A stretch of DNA of 37,192 nt from Candidatus Moraniibacteriota bacterium (GTDB taxonomy: Bacteria; Patescibacteriota; Minisyncoccia; Moranbacterales; GCA-2747515): positions 1 to 37,192 of the forward strand of contig JAGLWU010000015.1 of assembly GCA_023133275.1 (NCBI GenBank). The letters are read 5' to 3'. A program made the position numbers and the translations under genes. Below the pieces are notes generated by a model. That model made no database searches and was not told the DNA's origin. It saw only the letters and a program-made list of their open reading frames with translations. How positions within the stretch are numbered: position 1 is the first letter of the stretch; every line of letters starts with the position of its first letter. This document shows positions 1 to 8,019 of this stretch, one piece after another.

Positions 1-104
1 ACAAATGAAATTGGTAGTGGGGGTTTGGGGCAAAGGTCGATCAAGAGTGGCTTACCTTAGGAGAAACCTAAGGCGAGCCACTATACCTCAGTGGGTGGTA
101 TAAT
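1..104. other. GC-rich structured segment at window edge, possible end of an RNA gene
   Basis: This segment is clearly richer in G and C than the rest of the window. It folds into two abutting hairpins: 47-81 (GTGGCT..AGCCAC around CCTTAGG-AGAAA-CCTAAGG) and 82-102 (TATACC..GGTATA). No T-run follows, so it is not a simple terminator. In AT-rich genomes such GC-rich folding islands are often RNA genes, so this may be the 3' end of one cut by the window edge. I compared it by memory with 5S rRNA, tmRNA and RNase P RNA and could not assign it. Confidence 0.3.
99..104 (+). promoter_or_regulatory. -10-like TATAAT ahead of the exported K/E/Q-rich protein gene
   Basis: A perfect TATAAT lies 28 nt before the ATG at 133. 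No good -35 hexamer is visible at 16-18 nt spacing. It argues against the upstream GTG start (91) offered by the ORF track, because that start would lie upstream of the predicted transcription start. Confidence 0.35.
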
Positions 105-132
105 AAATGTATTAATAAATAAAAATAAAAAT

Positions 133-1182
133 ATGAAAAAATCGACAATGAATCTTTTTTCGGGAATTATTGTAATTGTTTTTGTTGCAGGAACAATTTT
201 ATCAGTAAGTCTTACTTTTGCCAAAAATGGTAAAATTCAGGAAAAAACTCAAAGTAAGAGTGAACAAAAAACTGAACAGAAAGTTCAAGAAAAAAAACAA
301 GTGAAGACAGAGGAAAAGACTCAGCAAAAATCTGGAGGAGATGATGCGGGAAAAACTGAAATAAAAATACAAGAAAAAACTCAAATAAAAAGTGAAGAAA
401 AAAATCAAGAGACAGTTGAAGAAAAGACTCAAGTAAAAAATACACAAAAATCTACTAGAAAAGTTAAAGATGAAAATATTGATGATAATGAGACTCAAAT
501 AAAAGCACAACAAAAAACTCAAGAAAAATTTCAAATAAAGTCTGAAAAAGATTTCGAGAGTGAGACAGAAAATAAAATGAGTGATGATTCAATGAACGAT
601 GTTGATATTGAAAAAGATGATGAAAATATAGAACAAGATAATAATGCGAAAAAATATAAAGAAAATATTTATAATGTAAATAAAAATCTTGAAAAAGTTG
701 CAAATAAAGTAAAAAATAATGAAAAAGTTGCCAAAGAAATAAAAGAAGTAATTGAAGAAAATGAGGATTCATCAGATGAGATTGTTGATGCGATGGAGAA
801 AGTGGAAAATAGAAATAAATTTAAGCAAATTTTGATAGGAGCGGATTATAAAAATTTAGGGCAACTTAGAAGTAGTCTTGTGCAAAATAGAAATCAAATT
901 AGAAAACTTACACAAGTCATGGAAGATCTAGAGTTAGAAGATAAAGAAACTATTCAAGAACAATTACAAACTCTTAATCAAGAAAGGGAAAGGATTGAGT
1001 CTGTTATTAGAAATAATGAAAGTGGTTTTAGTATTTTTGGTTGGGCGTTTAGAATTACGAATGGTTACCCAAAAGATTCCATTGATGAAGTGAATGATTC
1101 AGAAGATATTGTTAAAGATGAGGAAATTGAAGATGAGAATGGCGAAGAAAGTGAGGAAACTGAAGCTGAAAAAACTGAGTAG
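133..1182 (+). CDS. exported low-complexity K/E/Q-rich protein
   Basis: Family not recognised. From ATG 133 the protein (349 aa) begins MKKSTMN and has one hydrophobic segment at about residues 8-28 (signal peptide or anchor, ending near TFAKNG). About 110 residues follow of degenerate repeats built on EKTQxKSEEK-like units, then an acidic/lysine coiled-coil-prone middle. A more ordinary C-terminal part (KQILIGADYKNLGQ...) ends in a short hydrophobic patch, GFSIFGWAFR, and an acidic tail. The track start at GTG 91 adds 14 residues and runs through the -10-like box, so I prefer 133. It is probably a surface-exposed or periplasmic fibrous protein. The low-complexity DNA causes the minus-strand shadow ORFs at 202-772. 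Confidence 0.7.
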   Translation: MKKSTMNLFSGIIVIVFVAGTILSVSLTFAKNGKIQEKTQSKSEQKTEQKVQEKKQVKTEEKTQQKSGGDDAGKTEIKIQEKTQIKSEEKNQETVEEKTQVKNTQKSTRKVKDENIDDNETQIKAQQKTQEKFQIKSEKDFESETENKMSDDSMNDVDIEKDDENIEQDNNAKKYKENIYNVNKNLEKVANKVKNNEKVAKEIKEVIEENEDSSDEIVDAMEKVENRNKFKQILIGADYKNLGQLRSSLVQNRNQIRKLTQVMEDLELEDKETIQEQLQTLNQERERIESVIRNNESGFSIFGWAFRITNGYPKDSIDEVNDSEDIVKDEEIEDENGEESEETEAEKTE

Positions 1183-1211
1183 AAATTATTTATATTTTTT
1201 TGAATAAATTA

Positions 1212-1241
1212 AAGCCATTAGTTATTTTACTGATGGTTTTT
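1212..1241 (+). terminator. rho-independent terminator of the K/E/Q-rich protein gene
   Basis: An 11-bp stem, AAGCCATTAGT / ACTGATGGTTT (two G-U pairs), with loop TATTTT ends in TTTTT, 30 nt after the stop codon. Confidence 0.75.
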
Positions 1242-1330
1242 ATTTTGCTAAAAAATTTTAAGAAGTTTTTTTATATATTTTAAAAATTTAGAAATTCAAT
1301 AAAGAGTTATGATGCCTTATTTAGAGTTCA

Positions 1331-1352
1331 AAAAAGCCCGTGCGGCGAGCAC
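1331..1352 (+). repeat. dispersed intergenic hairpin repeat, copy 1
   Basis: Copy of the A5-GCCCGTGCGGCGAGCAC element, containing a GTGC-GGCGA-GCAC mini-hairpin. It lies between the terminator of the preceding gene and recJ. Further copies are at 7923, 10094, 12962, 32229 and 36489, all on the plus strand and all intergenic. Confidence 0.85.
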
Positions 1353-1413
1353 AAAATATCATTTAAATTAAAATAAAAGTTTTGTTTTAAAAAAATGTGG
1401 TAGAATTAAAGTT

Positions 1414-3120
1414 ATGAATAATAAATGGAAAATTAAGGAAAAACTAGAAGTCAATATTAAAGATTTAAAAGTTGAACCGATTGTGGAATATCTTTTAATT
1501 CAGCGGGGGATTAGAAGTAAACAGGAGGCAGAACAATTTTTAAATCCAGATTACGAAAAAGATTTGCATGATCCTTTTCTTTTTAGGGATATGGAAAAAT
1601 TTATTGAGCGTATTCGGCAAGCGATAAATTCTAATGAAAAAGTGGGTATTTTTGGTGATCATGATGTTGATGGTGTGAGTAGTGCAACGTTGATGGCGGA
1701 AATTTTAGAAAAGTTAAATTTGGATGTGGATGTGTATATTCCAGATAAATTAACAGAAGGTCATGGAATAAATAAAAAAGCTGTTGATCAATTTACAAAA
1801 TCTGGAATAACTTTAATGATTACTGTTGATTGCGGGATGTCAAATGTTGCAGAGATTGAATATGCGAAAGAAAAAAATATTGAAACGATTATTACAGATC
1901 ACCACATTGCTCCAGATGAAATTCCTGATGTGGTGGCGATTATTAATCCAAAAGTGAAAAATTGCGGTTATCCTTTTACGGGACTTTGTGGCACGGGTGT
2001 GGTTTTTAAAATTGTTCAAGCGATTTACACAACTTTTTTTCCTGATGAAATGGAGCAGTTGAAGTGGATTTTAGATATTGTTGGCGTGGGCACGGTGGCG
2101 GATTGCATGCCTTTGTTAGATGAAAATCGGACTTTGGTAAAGTATGGATTGATAGTTTTGTCTAAAACGCAACGGATTGGTTATCAAGAAATGATCAGTG
2201 TGGGCAGAATGCCAATCAGTGGTAATAAGATTCCGACGGCTGAAACGGTTGCTTTTCAAATTGCTCCTCGAATTAATGCGGCGGGTAGAATGTCGCATGC
2301 TCGAGAGGCTTACGATCTTTTGCGAGAAACTAATTCTTTGAAAGCAATAGAACGGGCGAAAGATATTGAACAGAAAAATGTGGAACGAAGAAAAATTACA
2401 GAAAAAATTACAAAAGAGGTAGAAAAAATAGTGGAGTCTGATTTTGCAGAAAAACCTTTTATTTTTTTGGTGGCAGAACATTATCCAGTGGGAATTGTCG
2501 GAATTGTGGCGGGTCGGATTGCGGAAAAATATAGGAAACCAGTGGGAATTTTTACGCAAGAGAAAAAAGAAAGTCGTGGGTCTTTTCGAAGTGTGCAAGG
2601 AATTCATATTTTGGAGGCGATAAAGGAAAGTGCTGATTTGTTGACTCAATTTGGTGGACATACTCAGGCGGCGGGAGCTGTTATTTCTAATGATAATTTG
2701 GATGATTTTCATTTAGCGATGCAAGAATCTGTTGGACGGCAAGCGAAGAATTTTAAAAAGGAGATGATTGAGGAAATTGATTTGGAAATTTCTCATTCAG
2801 AGATTACTTTTGAATTGGTGAATGAAATTAAGAAGTTTGAGCCGTTTGGTGAGGCAAATCGAGAGCCTAAATTTTTGATTAAAAATTTGCGGTTGCAGGA
2901 AATTCGGGGCGTGGGAAATGGTGATAAACATTTAAAGCTTAGATTAGTTGGTGAAGATAGTCAGATTTTTAATGCAATTGGTTTTAATTTAGGAGATCAA
3001 AAAAAAGATTTGGTTGTTGGTGAGGAGGTTGACATTGTTTGTAATATTGGTGAGAATGAATGGCAGGGTAATGTGAGTATTCAGTTTAAATTGATTGACA
3101 TTGGGAGGTTTGAGGGGTAA
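1414..3120 (+). CDS. recJ: single-stranded-DNA-specific exonuclease RecJ
   Basis: A 5'-3' ssDNA exonuclease of the DHH phosphoesterase superfamily, acting in recombination and mismatch/base-excision repair. At 568 aa it has normal RecJ length. The metal-binding motifs are in order: GDHDVDG (81-87), DCG (139-141), TDHH (161-164), then GVGTVADCMPL and RINAAGRMSHA. The DHHA1 part has HYPVGIVGIVAGR, GSFRS and GGHTQAAG. A C-terminal OB-like region follows (FGEANREPKF onward). A -10-like TAGAAT ends 7 nt before the ATG and no SD is visible, so the message may be leaderless. G and T increase and C falls toward the 3' end of the gene. Confidence 0.97.
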   Translation: MNNKWKIKEKLEVNIKDLKVEPIVEYLLIQRGIRSKQEAEQFLNPDYEKDLHDPFLFRDMEKFIERIRQAINSNEKVGIFGDHDVDGVSSATLMAEILEKLNLDVDVYIPDKLTEGHGINKKAVDQFTKSGITLMITVDCGMSNVAEIEYAKEKNIETIITDHHIAPDEIPDVVAIINPKVKNCGYPFTGLCGTGVVFKIVQAIYTTFFPDEMEQLKWILDIVGVGTVADCMPLLDENRTLVKYGLIVLSKTQRIGYQEMISVGRMPISGNKIPTAETVAFQIAPRINAAGRMSHAREAYDLLRETNSLKAIERAKDIEQKNVERRKITEKITKEVEKIVESDFAEKPFIFLVAEHYPVGIVGIVAGRIAEKYRKPVGIFTQEKKESRGSFRSVQGIHILEAIKESADLLTQFGGHTQAAGAVISNDNLDDFHLAMQESVGRQAKNFKKEMIEEIDLEISHSEITFELVNEIKKFEPFGEANREPKFLIKNLRLQEIRGVGNGDKHLKLRLVGEDSQIFNAIGFNLGDQKKDLVVGEEVDIVCNIGENEWQGNVSIQFKLIDIGRFEG

Positions 3121-3149
3121 AATTATAAATTTTAAAATAGTATAGAAAT

Positions 3150-3566
3150 ATGTTAAATCCAGATTTTCCAATAATTAAAGGGGAATTTCAAATGACTAAA
3201 AATTGGTCAATTAATTTACCTATTGATTTTAATAAAAGAATAGAGGAGGGATCTTTAGTAATTTGGAAGAAAGACTTTACTATTTGGATTAATGTTTTGG
3301 GTAGTGAAAAATTTACTAAAAAAGAACAAATAAATTTTGTAAAAAATAATATATCAAAAGACCATTATGATTTTTTTGAAGAGAATGAAAGTGGGTTATA
3401 TAGATTCAAATATAAATTAGATGAATTTGAAGATTGTTTAGAAGTTAATACTTTTGTTTTTGGTGAACTTGGGTATGTTCAAATGTCTTTTTATTATGAT
3501 AATGACAAAGACACTGATATTGTAAATAAAATTTGGAGAAGTGTTAAAGAAAATGCTCATGCTTAA
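3150..3566 (+). CDS. hypothetical protein
   Basis: I do not recognise this family. The protein (138 aa, or 124 aa if it starts at ATG 3192) is soluble, without a signal peptide or membrane segment. It has alternating hydrophobic/aromatic stretches (WSINLPIDF, LVIWKKDFTIWINVLG, LGYVQMSFYY), which suggest a compact alpha/beta fold. ATG 3192 is preceded by AAAGGGG, one of the very few SD-like strings here, so the shorter start is a real option. It follows recJ by 29 nt and overlaps the next gene slightly, so the two are probably translated from one message. Confidence 0.6.
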   Translation: MLNPDFPIIKGEFQMTKNWSINLPIDFNKRIEEGSLVIWKKDFTIWINVLGSEKFTKKEQINFVKNNISKDHYDFFEENESGLYRFKYKLDEFEDCLEVNTFVFGELGYVQMSFYYDNDKDTDIVNKIWRSVKENAHA

Positions 3567-4944
3567 AAAAACACTAAACATTTTAGCAAGATATTGGGTG
3601 ATCCTATTTTTATCATGGATGACTTTTATGTATTGGTTTGCAGTACAATTTGAATTAGGATTAAACTGGAAAATGCTAATTGTAATCTGGACAGTCATTG
3701 CTGTATTTGCTCGGATAGGCGGTTTTCTTAAAATCATTCCAGTACGATTAAGTAAGCTTTGGTTAGTCTCAGTTTTTATCTATCCTTTGGTCGAGACAAT
3801 AATTCGAATTTATATTGCAAAAGATATTATTGCATATTCTTGGCGTTATTTTAACACAGCCGAACATTTCTTTTGGATGATGTTTTTATTGATTATTTCA
3901 TATCCGCTTTTCTATAAAGTCTTGCAAAAACTAAATGGTTTTCATCGATTTATTCATATTTTCGGATTTTTGATGGTGATAGGGATATTTAATGAATTTT
4001 TTGAGTTTATAATAAGAGATTATATTCATAAAATTCCTCAAAGTGAGATGGGTGTTTGGTATAAAGACACAATTTATGATTTGAGCATAAATATTCCAGG
4101 GGTGATTGCGGGTATGATTTTAGTGCATTTCTTTGATAAGGGACAAAAGCAGGAAGTTGACGTTGAGGATAATAAAAATTTGGAAGAGTTAAAAAATGAT
4201 AAACAAATTAAAGTTAAGAAATTATTGAGTTTTTTTGAAAAACATCTAAAATCTTTTTTTGATAATAAATTTTTCAAGTTAATTAAAAAACCTTTTGGAA
4301 GTAAATGGTTTAAGAGAATTTTTATTTTGGGAGTTGCTAGTTTTATATTTTTGATTGGTATTAATTTTTATATTATCAAATCTACGCAAGATCAAATTTA
4401 TTTTAATCAAGATAATTTACCAGAATATCAGACGGCTTTATTATTGGGTGCAAAAGTTTATGATGATGGAACTTTGAGTTTTATTATGCAGGATAGAGCA
4501 GATACAGCGATTGAAATTTATAATTTAGGTAAAGTTGAGAAAATTTTAGTGAGTGGTGATCATGGGACGACTGGTTATGACGAGGTTAATACGGTGAAAA
4601 ATTATTTAGTTAAAAAAGGTATTCCTGAAAAAGATATTTTTACGGATCACGCGGGTTTTGATACTTATGATAGTGTATATCGGGCAAAGAATATTTTTGA
4701 GGTGAGGTCGATGATTATTGTTACACAGGAATTTCATCTTCCGCGGGCGATTTATATTGCGAATTCTTTGGGCGTTGAGAGTGTGGGGATTGTGGCGGAT
4801 AAGCGGAGAAGTTTTTTGATAAATTATTTGCGGGAAAATGTGGCGAGGATTAAGGCTTTTTTGAATGTTGTGTTTGGGGCTGAGTCTGAGTTTTTGGGTG
4901 AGAGGATTCCGATTACAGGGGAGAGTAAGGAGAGTTGGGATTAA
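3553..4944 (+). CDS. membrane protein with C-terminal SanA/DUF218-like domain
   Basis: This is a two-part protein of about 463 aa. The N-terminal half has several hydrophobic spans (near residues 10-35, 38-55, 65-85, 100-120, 130-150 and 180-200), and I do not recognise its family. A lysine-rich linker and one more span (IFILGVASFIFLIGINFYII) lead into a C-terminal domain with clear DUF218/SanA-YdcF features: ALLLGAKV, KILVSGDHG, YDEVNTVKNYL, HAGFDTYDSVYRA and IVTQEFHLPRAIYIA. Bacterial SanA proteins act at the envelope, and the domain may handle a lipid- or sugar-linked substrate. The track start (GTG 3541) lies inside the previous gene. ATG 3553 or 3559 is likelier, giving a 14- or 8-nt overlap. 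SanA is usually a single short protein, so the long N-terminal fusion is notable. Confidence 0.8.
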   Translation: MLMLKKTLNILARYWVILFLSWMTFMYWFAVQFELGLNWKMLIVIWTVIAVFARIGGFLKIIPVRLSKLWLVSVFIYPLVETIIRIYIAKDIIAYSWRYFNTAEHFFWMMFLLIISYPLFYKVLQKLNGFHRFIHIFGFLMVIGIFNEFFEFIIRDYIHKIPQSEMGVWYKDTIYDLSINIPGVIAGMILVHFFDKGQKQEVDVEDNKNLEELKNDKQIKVKKLLSFFEKHLKSFFDNKFFKLIKKPFGSKWFKRIFILGVASFIFLIGINFYIIKSTQDQIYFNQDNLPEYQTALLLGAKVYDDGTLSFIMQDRADTAIEIYNLGKVEKILVSGDHGTTGYDEVNTVKNYLVKKGIPEKDIFTDHAGFDTYDSVYRAKNIFEVRSMIIVTQEFHLPRAIYIANSLGVESVGIVADKRRSFLINYLRENVARIKAFLNVVFGAESEFLGERIPITGESKESWD

Positions 4945-4969
4945 AAAAACTTTTTAATATGTTATATCG

Positions 4970-5707
4970 ATGGATATTGGTAAATGTAAACTTTGTTTAA
5001 AAGAAAAGGAATTATTGAAACAATCGCATATAATTCCTAAGTTTATGTATAAAGAAATATATGAAAATAATAGTATGGTTTATTTTGAGCCATCAACTGA
5101 TTATAGTAAAATAATACAGACTGGTTATTTTGATAAAAATATTCTTTGCAAAGATTGTGATGGGAGTGTTATTGGTAAATTAGAAGATTATGTTTCAAGA
5201 TTTTTTTATGGAGGAAGATTAGATATTTCTCTTAAAAAATTTGTAAAAAAAGGTAAATTAGATGTTATATGTGCAGAAAATGTTGATTATAAAAAAATAA
5301 AGCTTTTCTTACTTTCTCTTATTTGGAGAGCTAGTATATCAAATAATAAATTCTTTAGTGAAGTTAAAATTGGTGCTACTTATGAAGAAATAATGAGAAA
5401 GTTTATCATTGAAAATGAAGTTGTTTCGGATAATTTTTGTCCTTGTGTAATTATATCCTATAGAGAACATGAACATCTTAAAAAAATGACAAGGCAACCT
5501 GCTCAAGTTAAGTTTAATTTTAGCTCAAAGACTGGATATGTATTTTTTATTGCAGGAGTTAAATATATTTTTAAAATAACTAAAAAAGAAAACGATTCTA
5601 TATTTTTAAATTTTACTTTGAATAGTGATAATAATAGATTCTTAATGATTCAGGCGAATGAAAAATTAAGAGAAGATTTTATAACAGATAATTTTATAAA
5701 TATATAA
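4970..5707 (+). CDS. HNH-like protein with two CxxC pairs
   Basis: The N-terminus has CKLC (residues 6-9), then QSHIIPKFMY and CKDCD (near residues 61-65). This Cys-pair / SHIIP / Cys-pair layout is seen in a family of hypothetical proteins related to HNH endonucleases (HNH_5-like). The remaining ~170 aa are unassigned, and no canonical HNH catalytic finger is clear. There is no signal peptide. The gene has a strong terminator behind it and shares none of its neighbours' functions. Its A/T-rich, low-GC codons could mean later acquisition, but that is only an impression. Function not assigned. Confidence 0.6.
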   Translation: MDIGKCKLCLKEKELLKQSHIIPKFMYKEIYENNSMVYFEPSTDYSKIIQTGYFDKNILCKDCDGSVIGKLEDYVSRFFYGGRLDISLKKFVKKGKLDVICAENVDYKKIKLFLLSLIWRASISNNKFFSEVKIGATYEEIMRKFIIENEVVSDNFCPCVIISYREHEHLKKMTRQPAQVKFNFSSKTGYVFFIAGVKYIFKITKKENDSIFLNFTLNSDNNRFLMIQANEKLREDFITDNFINI

Positions 5708-5735
5708 AAAACCACTTCATCACGAAGTGGTTTTT
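5707..5735. terminator. bidirectional terminator between HNH-like gene and tRNA-Lys
   Basis: CCACTTC (5712-5718) pairs with GAAGTGG (5724-5730) around ATCAC, flanked by A-run on the left and TTTTT on the right. It can stop the plus-strand HNH-like gene and the minus-strand tRNA transcript. Confidence 0.85.
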
Positions 5736-5739
5736 AAAA

Positions 5740-5815
5740 TGGTGGGTGCAGGGGGATTCGAACCCTCGACCGTCGGCTTAAAAGGCCGCTGCTCTACCAA
5801 CTGAGCTATGCACCC
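5740..5815 (-). tRNA. tRNA-Lys (anticodon TTT)
   Basis: The reverse complement folds as a cloverleaf: acceptor GGGTGCA/TGCACCC, D-arm GCTC..GAGC, anticodon loop CTTTTAA, T-arm GAGGG-TTCGAAT-CCCCC. Discriminator A is followed by an encoded CCA. The outermost anticodon-stem pair looks like a G-A mismatch. It is driven by the minus-strand promoter at 5871-5899. Confidence 0.96.
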
Positions 5816-5870
5816 ATATTTTTAATTTACCTTTTCAAACAAAAATAAATTTACTAAACACAATAACACA

Positions 5871-5899
5871 ATTGTAACTAAAAAATCAACACATGTCAA
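5871..5899 (-). promoter_or_regulatory. sigma70-type promoter of tRNA-Lys
   Basis: On the minus strand: TTGACA (complement of 5894-5899), 17-nt spacer, TACAAT (complement of 5871-5876). Predicted start is near 5864, about 50 nt before the mature tRNA. Confidence 0.75.
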
Positions 5900-5901
5900 C
5901 A

Positions 5902-5931
5902 TTGGATTTTTTCACCCTTTCATAGTATGAT
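5902..5931 (+). promoter_or_regulatory. promoter of the BNR lipoprotein gene (leaderless-type)
   Basis: TTGGAT (5902-5907), 18-nt spacer, TATGAT (5926-5931). Only 8 nt separate the -10 from the ATG at 5940, so transcription would start at or next to the start codon. It abuts the divergent tRNA-Lys promoter. Confidence 0.6.
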
Positions 5932-5939
5932 TATAACAT

Positions 5940-6998
5940 ATGCTTAAACTAAAAATAACAACAATTTTATTAGCGATTATCATTTTATCAGGATGTATTG
6001 GCGGAAGTCCCAAGGAATCAGGTAGTGCCATTGGTGGAGTGATGCGGAGTGATGATAGTGGAAACTCATTTATCTCTAAATCAAAAATTGATGAAAAAAC
6101 TTCATTAGTACGAACAAATGTTTTATCAATGGCAATCGATCCTTCTGATGGGGATACTGTTTATGCAGGCACTCAAGAAAATGGTTTGTATGTTAGTGAT
6201 AATAAAGGAGAGCTTTGGAAATCATTGAATTTACCTTTGGCAAATATTAGAGGGATAATTATTAATCCGCAGAATACTCGTAATATTTATGTAAGTGGTA
6301 TGTTGAATGGTAGGGGAACCATTTTTCGTACTGATGATAAAGGAGAGAATTTTAAAGAAATTTACATAGAGCCGATTGACGGCACTAATATTACTGCACT
6401 TAATATTCATCCAAAAAATCCAAATATTATTTACGCTGGGTTGAGTAGTAGTTTATTAATTCGTTCTTTCAATGGAGGAAAAACGTGGGAAGATTTATTT
6501 TCATTGGAAGAGGCTAATATTTTAGAAATACTTTTTGATGCAGATGATGTAAAAACGATTTATGTTTTAAATTCTAAAAATGGTTTGTATAAATCTCGAG
6601 ATGGGAGTTTAACTTTTACGGATGTGAGTTTATTGGAAAGAGAAGAGGATCAAAAAATTTATGAGGGAAATATTTATTCTTTGGCAGTGGATTCTGTTGT
6701 GTCGGGTGTAGTTTTAGTCGGTACGGATAATGGTGTTTTCCAGTCTATTGACTATGGTCGTTCGTGGAAGGAGGTTGATACGATTGATAGTGTGAAAGGT
6801 ATTCCTATTTATGCGTTGGCGATCAATCCACATAATACTGATCAGATAGTTTATGCGGCGGCTAAAGCGGTGTATACTAAGATAGGGAATAGTTGGGCGA
6901 TTACGGATACGACGAGTAATCGGGTGGTGAATGTTATTAAGCATGATCCTGTTAAGAATGGGATTATTTATATGGGGTTGATGAGCGTGGGGAAATAG
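5940..6998 (+). CDS. BNR/sortilin-type beta-propeller lipoprotein
   Basis: The N-terminus is a lipoprotein signal (MLKLK, hydrophobic core, lipobox LSGC with Cys19), so the protein is probably lipid-anchored outside the membrane. The rest (about 330 aa) is a run of blade-like repeats of the VPS10/BNR/YCF48 kind: each has a xDPxxxxxxYAG-type strand followed by an Asp-box-like S/TxDxGxxW (SDNKGELW, TDDKGENF, SFNGGKTW, SRDGSLTF, SIDYGRSW). Such propellers bind carbohydrates or proteins; the ligand cannot be told from sequence. It ends at TAG and is followed by an 8-bp tandem repeat (TTGGTAGA twice). Confidence 0.85.
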   Translation: MLKLKITTILLAIIILSGCIGGSPKESGSAIGGVMRSDDSGNSFISKSKIDEKTSLVRTNVLSMAIDPSDGDTVYAGTQENGLYVSDNKGELWKSLNLPLANIRGIIINPQNTRNIYVSGMLNGRGTIFRTDDKGENFKEIYIEPIDGTNITALNIHPKNPNIIYAGLSSSLLIRSFNGGKTWEDLFSLEEANILEILFDADDVKTIYVLNSKNGLYKSRDGSLTFTDVSLLEREEDQKIYEGNIYSLAVDSVVSGVVLVGTDNGVFQSIDYGRSWKEVDTIDSVKGIPIYALAINPHNTDQIVYAAAKAVYTKIGNSWAITDTTSNRVVNVIKHDPVKNGIIYMGLMSVGK

Positions 6999-7042
6999 AT
7001 TGGTAGATTGGTAGATTTTTAGTATTTTAGAAATTAGATAGT

Positions 7043-7912
7043 ATGAAAAAAATAAATTTGCAAAATTTTAAACAATTTTTTAAATCAAAAAAAAATTTAT
7101 TGATAGTTTTTTTGGTATTTTTTGTTTTATTTATAGCTTTTACTAAAAAAGAAAATGAATGTTTTAAGTTGAGGTTAAAAATGATAAAGTTAGAAAGTGA
7201 GTTAGATAGTGTTAAAAATAAAGCAGAACAAAAGGAAAAAGAGATTGTTGAAGAAAGACAAATAAAAGAAAAGTCAAAAGAAAATTACGAAAAAGGAGTG
7301 TTTAAAGTTTATGATGCAGAAGATTTTTCTGACAAATATTATATGAAAGTTGATGTTAACTTGTATGAACAAGATAAAAAAGATGATTCTGTTACTGGGG
7401 AGAGTGCAATTTTTCGTATTTTTAGTAAAAAGACTGATGAAGAGTTAAATAATTTTAGTTCTAGTTATATTTATTTTTGGCTAAAAGATGGAAAATTTCA
7501 AGTAAATAAAGGTGAATTGTACGATAATGGTCCAATTTTTTATCAAGATTTTAATTTGGATGGAGTGGAAGATTTTGCAATTTTAGAGGGAAATAAAAGT
7601 TGTTATTATGGATTTTCATTTGATGTCTATTTAGTGAAAAATGGAGAGTTTGTTCTCAGTAAAGAGTTTTCTGATTTAGCACAAAATTATTGTGGAATGT
7701 TTACAATGAAAAATAATAAAATTTCAACGATGACTAAAAGTGGATGTTGTTGGCATGAATATAGCGAATTTGTAGTTGTAAATGGAAAACCTAAATTAAC
7801 GTCTAAAATCACAGAAGAGTTAATTTTTGATAATTTTAAAATTACAACTGAAAAATTAGTAAATGGAGTTTGGACGAAAGAAATTAAAGAGAAGCCCGTA
7901 GAGAAAGATTAA
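7043..7912 (+). CDS. membrane-anchored protein, XAC2610/FG-GAP-like
   Basis: The protein is 289 aa. A lysine-rich start and one hydrophobic segment (about residues 19-36) anchor it, and a coiled-coil-prone linker (about 40-85) follows. The extracytoplasmic domain contains DFNLDGVEDFAI, a Ca-binding-like D-x-N-x-D-G-x-x-D loop seen in XAC2610-like and FG-GAP/VCBS proteins, then YYGFSFDVYLVKNGEF and the Cys pair in GCCW. The overall shape resembles XAC2610-family secreted proteins, but the match is from memory of the pattern only. Partners and function are unknown. Confidence 0.65.
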   Translation: MKKINLQNFKQFFKSKKNLLIVFLVFFVLFIAFTKKENECFKLRLKMIKLESELDSVKNKAEQKEKEIVEERQIKEKSKENYEKGVFKVYDAEDFSDKYYMKVDVNLYEQDKKDDSVTGESAIFRIFSKKTDEELNNFSSSYIYFWLKDGKFQVNKGELYDNGPIFYQDFNLDGVEDFAILEGNKSCYYGFSFDVYLVKNGEFVLSKEFSDLAQNYCGMFTMKNNKISTMTKSGCCWHEYSEFVVVNGKPKLTSKITEELIFDNFKITTEKLVNGVWTKEIKEKPVEKD

Positions 7913-7922
7913 TTTTCAGTTC

Positions 7923-7944
7923 AAAAAGCCAGTGCAGCGAGCAC
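7923..7944 (+). repeat. dispersed intergenic hairpin repeat, copy 2
   Basis: AAAAAGCCAGTGCAGCGAGC..., with C-to-A and G-to-A differences from the commonest form. The GTGC..GCAC stem is kept. It sits 11 nt after the stop of the upstream gene. Confidence 0.8.
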
Positions 7945-7981
7945 TGTTATTATTTTTAGTTTAAAAATGTTTATTAAGTGT

Positions 7982-8003
7982 TATAATAATTAAGGTTTAT
8001 AAT
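7982..8003 (+). promoter_or_regulatory. candidate promoter of frr
   Basis: Two TATAAT boxes (7982-7987 and 7998-8003) lie upstream of the ATG at 8020. The first has a possible TTTAAA -35 (7960-7965) at 16 nt. The second would give a leader of about 10 nt. Confidence 0.4.
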
Positions 8004-8019
8004 TTAAGTAAAAAAATTT

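Noticed and set aside
1-100. 5S rRNA, tmRNA or RNase P RNA at the left edge
   Set aside because: Short similarities (GGTAGTG, AGAGTGG) exist, but the expected helices do not form and no diagnostic core of any of these RNAs is visible.
202-772. Minus-strand ORFs of 77-110 aa rich in Phe, Leu and Ser
   Set aside because: They are mirror readings of the K/E/Q-rich repeats of the plus-strand exported protein. AAA/GAA codons read backwards as TTT/TTC.
7000-7015. Tandem TTGGTAGA repeat after the BNR lipoprotein gene
   Set aside because: Only two 8-bp units; too small to claim an attachment site or iteron.
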